Below, piece by piece: positions 26,348-34,631 of a DNA stretch of 46,036 nt. Both the position numbers and the translations under genes were made by a program. The notes below the pieces were generated by a model. The model searched no databases. It saw only the letters and a list, made by a program, of their open reading frames with translations, and was not told the origin of the DNA. Source of the DNA: Sinomonas mesophila (GTDB lineage Bacteria; Actinomycetota; Actinomycetes; Actinomycetales; Micrococcaceae); assembly GCF_001999765.1 (NCBI RefSeq), contig NZ_MTIC01000032.1:1-46036 (forward strand), read 5' to 3'. Every line of letters begins with the position of its first letter. The first letter of the stretch is position 1.

Positions 26348-27741
26348 GATGATGCCTCCGTCGGGTCAGGCACACTGCGGGGCATCGCATTGAGAGCGCG
26401 GCCGACGGCGGCCGCGAAGTCGGTCTCTGGGATGGCCGCGGCGACGGCTTCGGCGTCCGTGGCCGTGTCGACGTCGCGCAGCGTCGGGAGCTCTCCGACG
26501 GTGAGGCCCGCGCGGCGGAGGCGGTTGAACTGCCGCCGGCCGGTGTCGGGCCGGGACATGGGTACACCGCGGATGAGCCGACCGTCGGGGCGGGCGAGGG
26601 CGAGAGCCCAGAAGCCGCCGTCGTCCGCGGGGCCGAACCATGCGTCCCGCCCCTGCCACTCGTCGAAGAGCGGGGCAAGGTGCGCCCGCGTGAGCTGGGG
26701 CGTGTCCATGCCGAGGATGAGGAGGGGCCCGTCGATGGCGTCGCAGAGGGCGGCGAGCCGGGAGTCGAGGCCGCCGGAGGGCTGGGCGAGGACGTCGAAC
26801 TCCGTCGAAGAACGGGAGGCGGCGGCGCGCGGATCTCCGTCGAAGAACAGGACGCGGCGGCGGGCCTGCAGGGAGCGGACGACGTCGAGGGTCGCCTCGA
26901 GGCTCGACGCCGCCACGAGCGCGGCGTCCTCGGGCGAGAACGGCGGGCACAGGCGGGTCTTGACGCGTCCGGGGACACATTCTTTGGCGACCACGGCGAT
27001 GGTCAGCCCGGATGCGGCAGCCCGCGGCGCGCCGTCGTCCGCTGGCCTTCCGAGCCGCGGGCGGCGTTCGGCGAGGAGCGCAGCCATGTCTCGGACGGCG
27101 GTCACGGTGCCCCGCACGGTTCCCGTGACCTTGGAGCGGCCCACGCGGGGCACATAGCGGACCGGGACCTCGGCGATGAGCCAGCCCGCCTCGGCGGCCC
27201 TGAGCACCATTTCGAGGGGGTAGCCGCTGCGCCGATCGCGCAGACCGAGGCCCCGGAGCGCGTCGGTGCGGGCCACCCGCAAGGGGCCCAGGTCGGTCAG
27301 CGGCACGCGGGATCCGTGCCTCAGCGCCGCGGATCGCACCACAGCGGCCAAGGCCGCGTTCGCGAGCCGCGCGTGCACGGGCCACGCTCCGCGATCAGGC
27401 CGGCGGGCCCCGAGCACGAGGTCGGCCTCGCCGTCCTCGAGCGCGCTCAGAAGGCGAGGGAGGTCGGCCGGATCAAGGGAGCCGTCCGCGTCGCACACCG
27501 CGGCGAATGGGGCGGAGGCCCGCTCGAGTCCCGCGTGGACCGCGGCGCCGAAACCGCGGCGCGGTTCGACGACAACTGTCGCGCCGAGTTCCGCGGCGAC
27601 CTCCCCGGACCCATCGGACGAGCCGTTGTCGACCACGATCGCCCGCCATCCCGCGGGGACACGCCCCAGGACCCACGGAAGCGCCTCCCGTTCGTCCAAG
27701 CACGGGAAGACGACATCGGCACGGATCGAGTCCACACCCAT
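26344..27741 (-). CDS. Glycosyltransferase family 2 fused to DUF2064 domain
   Basis: A 465-aa two-domain protein. Residues 8-235 are a GT2/GT-A domain, with ADVVFPCLDEREALPWVL, IVVDNGSSDGSGEVA and VCDADGSLDPADLP (the DxD-like metal site), like dolichol-phosphate glucose/mannose synthases. Residues about 245-450 are a DUF2064 (TIGR04282-type) nucleotidyl/glycosyl-transferase-like domain: IAVVAKECVPGRVKTRLCPPF, LLILGMDTPQL and WFGPADDGGFWALALA. One chain could thus activate and transfer a sugar. First gene of a minus-strand pair with the methyltransferase; divergent from the response regulator. Confidence 0.87.
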   Translation of the reverse strand: MGVDSIRADVVFPCLDEREALPWVLGRVPAGWRAIVVDNGSSDGSGEVAAELGATVVVEPRRGFGAAVHAGLERASAPFAAVCDADGSLDPADLPRLLSALEDGEADLVLGARRPDRGAWPVHARLANAALAAVVRSAALRHGSRVPLTDLGPLRVARTDALRGLGLRDRRSGYPLEMVLRAAEAGWLIAEVPVRYVPRVGRSKVTGTVRGTVTAVRDMAALLAERRPRLGRPADDGAPRAAASGLTIAVVAKECVPGRVKTRLCPPFSPEDAALVAASSLEATLDVVRSLQARRRVLFFDGDPRAAASRSSTEFDVLAQPSGGLDSRLAALCDAIDGPLLILGMDTPQLTRAHLAPLFDEWQGRDAWFGPADDGGFWALALARPDGRLIRGVPMSRPDTGRRQFNRLRRAGLTVGELPTLRDVDTATDAEAVAAAIPETDFAAAVGRALNAMPRSVPDPTEASS

Positions 27742-27845
27742 GACGCTAGGACCGAAGTCCGCCCTGTGCGCCCGGATAACCTTACGGAACGCGGAACGAT
27801 GCCCGCAGACGGCTCCAGCCAGGCGCCGTGGCCCGGGGAAGGGCC

Positions 27846-27851
27846 TATTCT
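27846..27851 (+). promoter_or_regulatory. -10 box of a probable leaderless transcript
   Basis: TATTCT lies exactly six bases before GTG 27858, so transcription would begin at or next to the start codon. No clear -35 is seen. Confidence 0.45.
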
Positions 27852-27857
27852 GCGAGG

Positions 27858-28589
27858 GTGAGCGCAGACCGACTCCGCACGCCGGCGCCGGCGTTGGGCA
27901 ACCGGAGGGTTCTCGTCGTCGAAGACGAGCTGACCTTGAGCGACGTCGTGCGGGGGTACCTCGTGCAGGCCGGATTCCAGGTGGATGTCGCCCACGACGC
28001 CTTCACCGCGATCCATCTTGCCGCGACGCGCGAGCCCGACCTCATCCTCATGGACCGCATGATCCCGGGCCTCGACGGCGCCGAGGTGTGCCGACGGCTG
28101 CGGGCCACGACGGATGTCCCTCTCATCATGCTCACCGCCTTGGGCACCGAGGAGGACCGGATCACGGGGCTCGAGGCCGGCGCCGACGACTACATCACGA
28201 AGCCCTTTTCCCCGCGCGAGCTCGTCCTCCGGGTCGAGTCCGTGCTGCGGAGGAGCCTCAAGGACTTCGACCCCGAACCGTCCGTTGAGGGCGGCGGGAT
28301 CTGGCTTGACCCCGGATCGCGTACAGCGACGCTGCGGGGCCGGCCGCTCGCGCTCACCCTCCGGGAGTTCGATCTGCTCGCGTTCTTCCTGCGGCATCCG
28401 GGCCAGGCATTCAGCCGCGAGGAGCTCATCAAGGCCGTGTGGGGCTGGTCCTTCGGGGATCTCTCGACCGTGACTGTCCACGTCCGCAGGCTCCGCGAGA
28501 AGATCGAGGCGGATCCCAGGCATCCACGACTCCTCGCGACCGTGTGGGGTGTGGGATACCGTTTCGACGGACTCGAAGGGCGCCCCTGA
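27858..28589 (+). CDS. OmpR-type response regulator
   Basis: A 243-aa two-component regulator. Receiver domain residues: E22/D23 acidic pair, D66 phospho-acceptor (LILMDRMIPGLDG), T93 and K115 (ITKPFSP). The C-terminal winged helix runs from about 150 to 240, with LTLREFDLLAFFLRHPGQAFSREEL, STVTVHVRRLREKIE and VWGVGYRF. GTG 27858 directly follows a -10-like box; GTG 27828 is an alternative that adds ten residues. The sensor kinase starts one base before its stop. It may control the surrounding glycosyl/methyl-transfer genes, most of which point away from the same region. Confidence 0.94.
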   Translation: MSADRLRTPAPALGNRRVLVVEDELTLSDVVRGYLVQAGFQVDVAHDAFTAIHLAATREPDLILMDRMIPGLDGAEVCRRLRATTDVPLIMLTALGTEEDRITGLEAGADDYITKPFSPRELVLRVESVLRRSLKDFDPEPSVEGGGIWLDPGSRTATLRGRPLALTLREFDLLAFFLRHPGQAFSREELIKAVWGWSFGDLSTVTVHVRRLREKIEADPRHPRLLATVWGVGYRFDGLEGRP

Positions 28590-30007
28590 TGCAGGCACAG
28601 GCCCTCCTCGGCATCCTCGGCTGGCTGCTCGTCTGGGCGCTCGGGATCACCGCACTGAGCATCGGGCTCCAGCGGCTCGCCCGGCGGGCGCCCTTCTGGA
28701 TCCAGCTCGTCATCGTCGTCGCGGCGACGGTCGCAGTGTTCGTCGCCGGAATCGTCAATGCCTTGGAGGCGATGGCGATCGCCGAAAGCGACCTCCTGGC
28801 GCTGTGGGTGATCCTCTCCGCGGCGGGCGCCGTGGCGACCGCGATGTCGCTTTTCCTCGGCCTTCGCCTCTCGCGCTCGACGTCGAGGCTCATCGCCGAC
28901 GCCGCAAGGATCGGCCGCGGCGAAGTCCTCGCCGAAGGAGGGCCACAGGCTGCGAGTCCCGTCGGAAGCGCCGAACTCGCTGCCCTCGCGGACGAACTCG
29001 CCCGGACGAGCCGCAGGCTCGAGGAGTCGCGGGCCCGCGAGGCGGCCATAGAATCGGCCCGGCGCGAGCTCGTCGCGTGGATCTCCCACGACCTGCGGAC
29101 CCCGCTTGCGGCCGTGCGGGCCATGGCGGAGGCCCTCGAGGACGGCGTGGCCACCGACGCCGCCGACTACCACCGGCGCATGATCGCCGAGACCGACCAC
29201 ATGGCCCTCCTGGTCAACGACCTCCTCGAGCTGTCAACGCTCGAAGCCGGGACCCTGACGCTGCGGGCGGAACCGCTCGAGCTCTACGATCTCGCGAGCG
29301 ACGTCATGGCCGAGCTCGCACCGCTCGCGGCGCAGCGGGGAATCGCCCTGGCCGGCGGCGAGTCGTCGGGGTCGCGGGTCCTGGCCGATGCGCGGACGGT
29401 AAGCAGGGCCCTGCGGAACGTGGTGCTCAACGCCATCATGTACAGCGTCGAGGGAGGCGTGGTCACGGTCGGCTTCGGGGAAAGCCGTGTGTGGGTCCAG
29501 GACTCCTGCGGAGGCATTCCGGACGAAGACCTGCCACACCTCTTCACCCCGGGCTGGCGCAAGTCGGCCTCGCGGGGCAAATCAGCGACGACTGGGGCGG
29601 GCACATCGCTCTACGCCGGTGCAGGCGTGGGGCTCAGCGTCGTCGCGGGCATCCTCCGGGCCCATGACGGTCACGTCACGGTGGAGAACTGCGACGGCGG
29701 CTGCCGCTTCACCCTCGCCTTCCCGGCCGAGGCCGGCGGTGACCAGGGGACGGGCGACGCCGGTCCCCAGATCTCAGAGGCCCGCGGCGAGGCCGCGCAT
29801 CCCATCGTCGAAGGCGATGTGCGGACGCCAGCCGAGCTCGGCGGCGATCGCGGCCGAGCTGGCGACGATGTGGCGGACGTCCCCGGGACGATATCGGCCG
29901 GTGACGACCGGAGCCAGGGCGCCGGGCCGGCAGGCGAGGGCTTCGGCCACGTCGAGGATGGTCTGCACCGAGGGCCCGCCGACGTTAAAGGTGCGGAAGG
30001 ACCCTGA
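28589..30007 (+). CDS. Sensor histidine kinase with antisense C-terminal extension
   Basis: Membrane histidine kinase, 472 aa. Three N-terminal helices (about 5-29, 39-59, 70-92) have almost no extracellular loop, so it probably senses within the membrane or through a partner. A HAMP-like stretch (93-145), dimerisation helix with WISHDLRTP (H167), N box (N281), DSCGGIPDEDLPHLF (D305) and the G box GAGVGL (344-349) are intact. Normal kinases end near residue 380-395 (FTLAFPAEAGG). The last 77 or so residues, Gly/Asp/Ala-rich, are encoded antisense to the convergent epimerase gene (234-base overlap) and are probably a run-on tail. Start overlaps the regulator stop by one base. Confidence 0.9.
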   Translation: MQAQALLGILGWLLVWALGITALSIGLQRLARRAPFWIQLVIVVAATVAVFVAGIVNALEAMAIAESDLLALWVILSAAGAVATAMSLFLGLRLSRSTSRLIADAARIGRGEVLAEGGPQAASPVGSAELAALADELARTSRRLEESRAREAAIESARRELVAWISHDLRTPLAAVRAMAEALEDGVATDAADYHRRMIAETDHMALLVNDLLELSTLEAGTLTLRAEPLELYDLASDVMAELAPLAAQRGIALAGGESSGSRVLADARTVSRALRNVVLNAIMYSVEGGVVTVGFGESRVWVQDSCGGIPDEDLPHLFTPGWRKSASRGKSATTGAGTSLYAGAGVGLSVVAGILRAHDGHVTVENCDGGCRFTLAFPAEAGGDQGTGDAGPQISEARGEAAHPIVEGDVRTPAELGGDRGRAGDDVADVPGTISAGDDRSQGAGPAGEGFGHVEDGLHRGPADVKGAEGP

Positions 30008-30826
30008 ACTCGAGCTGTCCCCGGCCTTCCCGGCGACAGCTCCGGCCGCCAGCACTGTTGCCGCTGCGACGTCTTCAACGTGCACGAAGCTCCGCCGCTG
30101 CCGGCCGTCCTCGAACACCTGCGGCGCCTCGCCCCGCGCCACGGCCGACGCGAACAGGGCAGCCACCCCCGCATAGGGAGTGTTCCGCGGCATGCCCGGG
30201 CCGTACACGTTGTGGTACCTGAGCGCGATGGCGGTTCCCTCCGTCCCGCGCGCCCACGCCGCGGCGAGATGTTCCTGCGCGAGCTTGCTCAGTGCGTAGA
30301 CGCTGCGCGGATCCGTGGGAGCGTCTTCGGAGGTGCGCGCCGGGAGGAGGATGGCGCCGTCGTCCGGGTCGCGGGGGTCGAAAAGCCCCGCGGCGAGATC
30401 GGCCTCCCGTCGCGGCGCGGGGCGAACGCTCCGCCCCGACCCGGGGTGGACGTACGACCCGTCGCCGTAGACGACCATCGACGAGGCCAGGACGAGCCCC
30501 CGCACCCGGTGGCGGGCGAGCGCCGACACAAGCTCGGCAGTGGCGAGGACATTGGCGCTCGCGTACGACGGCGCGTCCGCGATGCCCTGCTCAAGGCCAA
30601 CCTTCGCTGCGAGATGGCAGACGACGTCGGCGCCTGGCAGGACCGCGTCGAGCACCTCCGGCGTGGCGACGTCTCCGCGCACATAGTCTGCACCGTCGAC
30701 CGTTGGGCCAGCCCCCTCCCGGCGGGCCGCCGCGTCGAGCACGCGGACATCCCAGCCTGCCGTGAGCGCAGTGCGCACGACCGCCGAGCCGATGAATCCG
30801 GCGCCGCCAGTGACGAGGAGCCTCAT
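29774..30826 (-). CDS. NAD-dependent sugar epimerase/dehydratase
   Basis: Extended short-chain dehydrogenase, 350 aa. LLVTGGAGFIGSAVV (3-17) binds NAD; LVLASSMVVYGDGSY and SVYALSKLAQE hold the Ser and Tyr-x-x-x-Lys catalytic residues; RYHNVYGPGMP, RSFVHVEDVA and the C-terminal GDVRHIVASSAAIAAELGW are typical of UDP-glucose 4-epimerase-like enzymes. It probably makes a nucleotide-sugar for the nearby glycosyltransferases. ATG 30826 overlaps the stop of the MTA phosphorylase gene by four bases (ATGA). Its well-conserved C-terminus shows that this gene, not the kinase tail, owns 29774-30007. Confidence 0.92.
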   Translation of the reverse strand: MRLLVTGGAGFIGSAVVRTALTAGWDVRVLDAAARREGAGPTVDGADYVRGDVATPEVLDAVLPGADVVCHLAAKVGLEQGIADAPSYASANVLATAELVSALARHRVRGLVLASSMVVYGDGSYVHPGSGRSVRPAPRREADLAAGLFDPRDPDDGAILLPARTSEDAPTDPRSVYALSKLAQEHLAAAWARGTEGTAIALRYHNVYGPGMPRNTPYAGVAALFASAVARGEAPQVFEDGRQRRSFVHVEDVAAATVLAAGAVAGKAGDSSSSGSFRTFNVGGPSVQTILDVAEALACRPGALAPVVTGRYRPGDVRHIVASSAAIAAELGWRPHIAFDDGMRGLAAGL

Positions 30827-31710
30827 CCTCCAACCCCCGCCGGGACGTTCGCGGACGGCACGCTGGCGGCCATGAGGATGTGGACGGCTTCCTTGGGAAG
30901 GAGCGCCCTGGGCTCGTAATCGGCTGGGACGCGCTCCGCTGCGGCCGTGAGGACGCGCTCGAAGACCTTGCCCGCCGCGGCGAGACGGTCCCACACCACG
31001 TCCGCAGTCACCGCCTCGGCGGCGTCGACGCCGGCATCGGAGTCGGTCACGAACGCGAGGGTCGCGTAGCCGAGCCCCAGCTCTGCGGCGAGAACCGCCT
31101 CGGGGTACTGGGTCATTCCGACCACGTGGGCGCCGGCCTGAGCGAACCACCGAGACTCGGCCCTGGTCGAGAAACGAGGGCCGTTGATGACCGCCATCGT
31201 CGCCGACGCGACACAGGGCATGCGGGCCTCGTCCACGGCGTCCGAGAGGATTCCCCTCAGCGTCGGACAATACGGATCAGCGGCAGTGAGGTGCTGGACC
31301 CCGGCTGCGGCGCCCGGGCCCTGCCCGTCGAAGAACGTGTCCCTGCGACCCCACGTCCGGTCGATGAACTGATCCGGGATCACGAACGTCCCGGGCGCGA
31401 GCTCGGGGACGAGGGCCCCGCACGCGGCGGACGCGAACACCGCGGACACGCCGAGGTGTTTGAGCGCCCAGAGATTGGCGCGGTAGTTGACGGCCTGGGG
31501 GGCCACCGTGTGGCCTCGGCCGTGGCGCGGAAGAAACGCGATCGTGGTGCCCCGAACGGCGACGAGGGAGATCGGTCCCGACGTTGGGCCGTAGGGGGTT
31601 CGGACCTCGACCTCCTCCGCGCGTCCATCGATGCGGTACAGGCCAGACCCTCCCACAATCGCGATGCTCGTCCCGGGCCGGCCCCTCTCCAGATCCTTCA
31701 CAGCTCTCAC
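30823..31710 (-). CDS. 5'-methylthioadenosine phosphorylase-like protein
   Basis: Purine nucleoside phosphorylase family 2, about 295 aa. IAIVGGSGLY is the first phosphate loop, FLPRHGRGH, NYRANLWALKHLGV, GMTQYPEAVLAAELGLGYATLAFVTDSDAG the substrate region. The MTQYPE and TDSDAG signatures differ a little from the human type (MTTVPE, TDYDCW), so MTA or methylthioinosine specificity is open. It would recycle MTA left by polyamine or other aminopropyl/acyl transfer. Start is uncertain: GTG 31710, 31701 and 31752 are all possible and none has a strong ribosome site. Co-translated with the epimerase. Confidence 0.88.
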   Translation of the reverse strand: MRAVKDLERGRPGTSIAIVGGSGLYRIDGRAEEVEVRTPYGPTSGPISLVAVRGTTIAFLPRHGRGHTVAPQAVNYRANLWALKHLGVSAVFASAACGALVPELAPGTFVIPDQFIDRTWGRRDTFFDGQGPGAAAGVQHLTAADPYCPTLRGILSDAVDEARMPCVASATMAVINGPRFSTRAESRWFAQAGAHVVGMTQYPEAVLAAELGLGYATLAFVTDSDAGVDAAEAVTADVVWDRLAAAGKVFERVLTAAAERVPADYEPRALLPKEAVHILMAASVPSANVPAGVGG

Positions 31711-31804
31711 GTACCCATCGTGCCCGCGTGCGCCGGGCTCAGGGTCGTGCACGCCTTACGATTCCGTGACGGCGCGCGTACGTTGGGGCCCAAGGGAGGT
31801 TGCC

Positions 31805-32236
31805 ATGAACAACTTCGCGAGGGACGCCGTTGCGTCCACGACCATCGAGGCGAGCCGCGAGCGGGTCTGGGAGGCGCTGACCAGCCCAGAGCAGATCAAG
31901 GACTATTTCCTCGGCACCGACGCCGAGTCCACGTGGGAGGTGGGCAGCCCGATCATGTTCAGCGGCGAATGGAAGGGCAGGCAGTACAGGGACCACGGGG
32001 AGATCCTCGCATCCGAGCCGCCGGGGCTGCTGCGGATCACGCACTACAGCCCGCTGAGCGGCAAGCCGGACATCTCGGAGAACTACCACACGGTCGAGTA
32101 CCGGATCGAGGACGACGGCGGCCGCAGCCGGGTGACGATCACCCAGGGCAACAACGGTAGCGAGGACGAGGCCGCGGAGTCGGAGAAGACCTGGCAGCTC
32201 GTCCTCAGGAACCTCAAAGACCTGCTCGAACGCTGA
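31805..32236 (+). CDS. SRPBCC/AHSA1-type protein
   Basis: A 143-aa START-like (Bet v 1 fold) protein. VASTTIEASRERVWEALTSPEQIKDYFLGT is the standard opening of activator-of-Hsp90-like SRPBCC proteins, followed by GEILASEPPGLLRITH and a long C-terminal helix (ESEKTWQLVLRNLKDLLER). Such proteins bind a hydrophobic ligand in a deep pocket; the ligand here is unknown. AAGGGAGG lies five bases before ATG 31805, one of the best ribosome sites in the window. Confidence 0.9.
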   Translation: MNNFARDAVASTTIEASRERVWEALTSPEQIKDYFLGTDAESTWEVGSPIMFSGEWKGRQYRDHGEILASEPPGLLRITHYSPLSGKPDISENYHTVEYRIEDDGGRSRVTITQGNNGSEDEAAESEKTWQLVLRNLKDLLER

Positions 32237-32265
32237 GGCAGTGCCCGACGCGCCCAAGCCCTGAC

Positions 32266-32982
32266 TTATCCGGCAGGCCGGAGCGAGGTGATCATCCGCA
32301 GGATGTCCTGGAATTCCTGCGTGCCGGCGTACAGCTTGGCCTTCTCGAGGTAGGGCGCCGAGGGATCGCCCGGGGTTGCGTTGCTCTCCGGGTTGTAGAA
32401 CGCCCCGAACATGGCCGCGCTGGGAGGCCACCGGAAGAAGTGGAAGAGGGGGCAGGCCGTGTCGCCGGTGGGTTCCTGCGCGGTCACGATGCCGTAGCCG
32501 GCGACGGTGGTGTGGCTCGGCTCGGCGGCGGAGGGGTCGCCTCGTGTCTCGAAGACGAAGCGCGGGGTCTCTCCGCCCTGCGCCAGGGCCGCTAGCGGCT
32601 GGGAGTGCAGCACCGAGTACGGGTAGCGCTCGGTGCAGGTCGAGCCAGTCGCCATGTTGGTGCGCAGCGTTGCCATCGGCTTGCCTGCCTCGTTCGAGAC
32701 CTCCACGAAGACCCCGCCGCCCTCGGGCAGCTCTCCGGCCGGGTCCTTGATCGTCCAGGTTCGGGGCAGGTCGAAGGTCAGGTCGCCGTCGGCCGTGGTG
32801 TAGCTCGTCCAGGCCGCCCGCGCTTCAGGGGAAGCAGCCGCCGGGGCCGGCGTGGTCGGGGGCGCGGAGATTTGGTCCGGGCTGGCCGGGGGTGCTGAAG
32901 CGGGCGGGCCGCAGGCAACGAGAAGGCCTGCCGCGCACACCGCTGCTGACATCGCTGCTCGGAAGGCACGTGACCGGTGCAT
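32266..32982 (-). CDS. Secreted lipoprotein of unknown function
   Basis: A 238-aa lipoprotein. The signal peptide ends in lipobox LVAC with C24. A Pro/Ala/Ser-rich linker (25-55) leads to a domain of about 180 residues starting WTSYTTADGDLTFDLPRTWTI, with two cysteines (CTERYPYS and TACPLFHFF) that may form a disulfide. The opening resembles PsbP/DUF-type beta-sandwich domains of actinobacterial lipoproteins, but no family is certain. Ends 30 bases from the convergent SRPBCC gene. Confidence 0.8.
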   Translation of the reverse strand: MHRSRAFRAAMSAAVCAAGLLVACGPPASAPPASPDQISAPPTTPAPAAASPEARAAWTSYTTADGDLTFDLPRTWTIKDPAGELPEGGGVFVEVSNEAGKPMATLRTNMATGSTCTERYPYSVLHSQPLAALAQGGETPRFVFETRGDPSAAEPSHTTVAGYGIVTAQEPTGDTACPLFHFFRWPPSAAMFGAFYNPESNATPGDPSAPYLEKAKLYAGTQEFQDILRMITSLRPAG

Positions 32983-33195
32983 CGCACTTCTCGCTCTCAG
33001 GACGAACCGTGTAGGTCAGCTCATTGTGGAGCGGCCGGAGGGAGGTTGACTGGGCTCGGGGCGAACTGCTGCCGAAACGTATGCGGCTCGTGACGCGGGG
33101 GCCCTTAGGCCCAGAGTGCCTTCCTCAATAGTGATCTGAGTGTCCCGGCCGCAATCCCGCCGCAATCCCGCCGCAATGTTGGGCGAGGCGCTCGT

Positions 33196-33235
33196 GGCGC
33201 ACGACGGCGGCACTCGCCGCCCGCCGTCGTGCGCC
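33196..33235. terminator. Orphan perfect hairpin
   Basis: GGCGCACGACGGCGG (33196-33210) pairs perfectly with 33221-33235 over a 10-base loop. It is terminator-like, but no gene runs into it: the lipoprotein on the left starts and points away. It may be a leftover of a lost gene or a member of a repeat family. Confidence 0.5.
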
Positions 33236-33275
33236 CTACGCCGGCTCACCAAGGCCGCCCAGGGCTCCGCGCCTC

Positions 33276-33338
33276 GTACCCGGAAGCCGAAAAGAGCGTC
33301 GAGATATGTACCCGGAAGCCCGAAAGGGCGTCGCCATG
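33276..33338. repeat. Tandem 32-bp REP-like units
   Basis: Two near-identical units beginning GTACCCGGAAGCC at 33276 and 33308, with GCGTCG near the end of each. They share the GTACCC core with the palindrome at 17.4 kb. Confidence 0.65.
33297..33314 (+). repeat. 18-bp direct repeat, left of IS
   Basis: CGTCGAGATATGTACCCG, identical to 34666-34683 on the other side of the IS30 element. It lies 33 bp outside the left terminal repeat, so it is too far out and too long for an IS30 target duplication and is more likely a dispersed extragenic motif. Confidence 0.8.
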
Positions 33339-33347
33339 CTCAATCCA

Positions 33348-33367
33348 TCAAGTGCAATCTTTTGGGG
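33348..33367 (+). repeat. IS30 left inverted repeat
   Basis: Left end of the element; 18 of 20 bases match the right end inverted. Confidence 0.82.
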
Positions 33368-33377
33368 ATTGGGTGGG

Positions 33378-34631
33378 GTGGGGCTGGTGGGCGGGCGTCC
33401 GCGGATTGGGGATGAGGTCTGGGAACGGTTCGACGGGTTCCTGAACTCGGGGAGGTCGTTCACGGCCTCGGCCAGAGCTGTCGGAGTGTCGCGCCACGCG
33501 GCGTACGAGCGCTGGAAGAGGATCGGCGGCGTGAGGATGCTCCACGGCCCCGGTGGGGGCCTGCCCGTGCTGCCGCCGACCGTGCCGATCCCGGCCCCCG
33601 AGCCGGAGGCCGCGGCGCCGCCCGGCGGCGGCACCGGGTCGGGCAGGGTCTCGTTCTACGAGCGCTGCCTGATCCAGGCGTTCCTGGAAGAGGGCCGGAC
33701 CCAGAGGTGGATCGCCGGGCGGCTGGGACGCTCGCCCCAGGTGCTGTGCCGCGAGATCGGGCGCAACCGGCGTGCCGATGGTGTCTACGATGCCGTCACG
33801 GCCGAGTTCCTCGCCGCCGAGCGGCGCCGCCGGCCCCGGCCGGGCAAGCTCGCCGCCTGCCCGCGGCTGGCCGCCGCTGTCGAGGAGCACCTCGACCAGG
33901 GCTGGAGCCCGCAGCTGATCTCCCAGGTCCTGAGGCAGGACAACCCGGATGATAGGACCATGCAGGTCAGCCACGAGACCGTCTACCAGGCCCTCTATGT
34001 CCAGTCCCGCGGCGTCCTGCGCCAGGACCTCCACCAGCGCCTGAGCCTGAAGCGCCGCGACCGGGTCTCCCGGGGCAGGGCCGCAGACCGCAACCGCCCC
34101 TATGGGGAGGCCCTGACCATCAGCCAGCGCCCGCCCACCGTCGAGGACCGGGCCGTGCCCGGGCACTGGGAAGGGGACCTGATCATCGGCGGCGACGGGG
34201 CAAGCGCGATCGGAACCCTGGTCGAGCGGAGCACCCGCTTCGTGATCCTGCTGCACCTGCCCGGCGGCCGGCACACCGCCGACGTCGTCGCCGACGCCAT
34301 GATCGAGGCCATGGGCCAGCTGCCCGCGCACCTGCGCCGCTCGATCACCTGGGACCGGGGCAGCGAGATGGCCGACTACGCCCGGATCATGCTCGAGCTC
34401 CAGGCCCCGGTCTACTTCGCCGACCCCCACTCGCCCTGGCAGCGCGGGTCCAACGAGAACACCAACCGGCTCCTGCGCTTCTGGTTCGAAAAGGGCAGCA
34501 ACCTCTCAGGCCACACCGCCGAAGACCTCCGCCGGGTCCAGGACCTCCTCAACAAGAGGCCCCGGCCCACCCTCGGACTCCGCACCCCCGCCCAGGCACT
34601 CACCGAGCTCCTCCTGCCCGACGCCGCCTGA
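33378..34631 (+). CDS. IS30-family transposase
   Basis: DDE transposase. An N-terminal helix-turn-helix region (GRSFTASARAVGVSRHAAYERWKR) and a second one (EEGRTQRWIAGRLGRSPQVLCREIGRN) precede the catalytic core: GHWEGDLIIG (first D), TWDRGSEMADY (second D) and HSPWQRGSNENTNRLLRFW (E), all IS30 signatures. The frame is open from 33306, outside the element; the real start is probably a GTG or TTG inside the left end (GTG 33378, GTG 33387 or TTG 33369), giving about 417 aa. No stop or frameshift is seen, so it should be active. Confidence 0.9.
   Translation: MGLVGGRPRIGDEVWERFDGFLNSGRSFTASARAVGVSRHAAYERWKRIGGVRMLHGPGGGLPVLPPTVPIPAPEPEAAAPPGGGTGSGRVSFYERCLIQAFLEEGRTQRWIAGRLGRSPQVLCREIGRNRRADGVYDAVTAEFLAAERRRRPRPGKLAACPRLAAAVEEHLDQGWSPQLISQVLRQDNPDDRTMQVSHETVYQALYVQSRGVLRQDLHQRLSLKRRDRVSRGRAADRNRPYGEALTISQRPPTVEDRAVPGHWEGDLIIGGDGASAIGTLVERSTRFVILLHLPGGRHTADVVADAMIEAMGQLPAHLRRSITWDRGSEMADYARIMLELQAPVYFADPHSPWQRGSNENTNRLLRFWFEKGSNLSGHTAEDLRRVQDLLNKRPRPTLGLRTPAQALTELLLPDAA

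Larger units (their letters stand above)
32983..33347. other. Gene-free, repeat-rich stretch before the IS element
   Basis: Contains no supported gene. It holds three short tandem units (GCCGCAATCCC at 33148-33158 and 33159-33169, then a partial copy), a perfect 15-bp-stem hairpin (33196-33235) and two tandem 32-bp units (33276-33338). The small frames here are low-complexity and not supported. Confidence 0.6.

Noticed and set aside
32983-33345. Several small open frames before the IS
   Set aside because: Low-complexity translation, no ribosome sites, and overlap with hairpin and tandem repeats.
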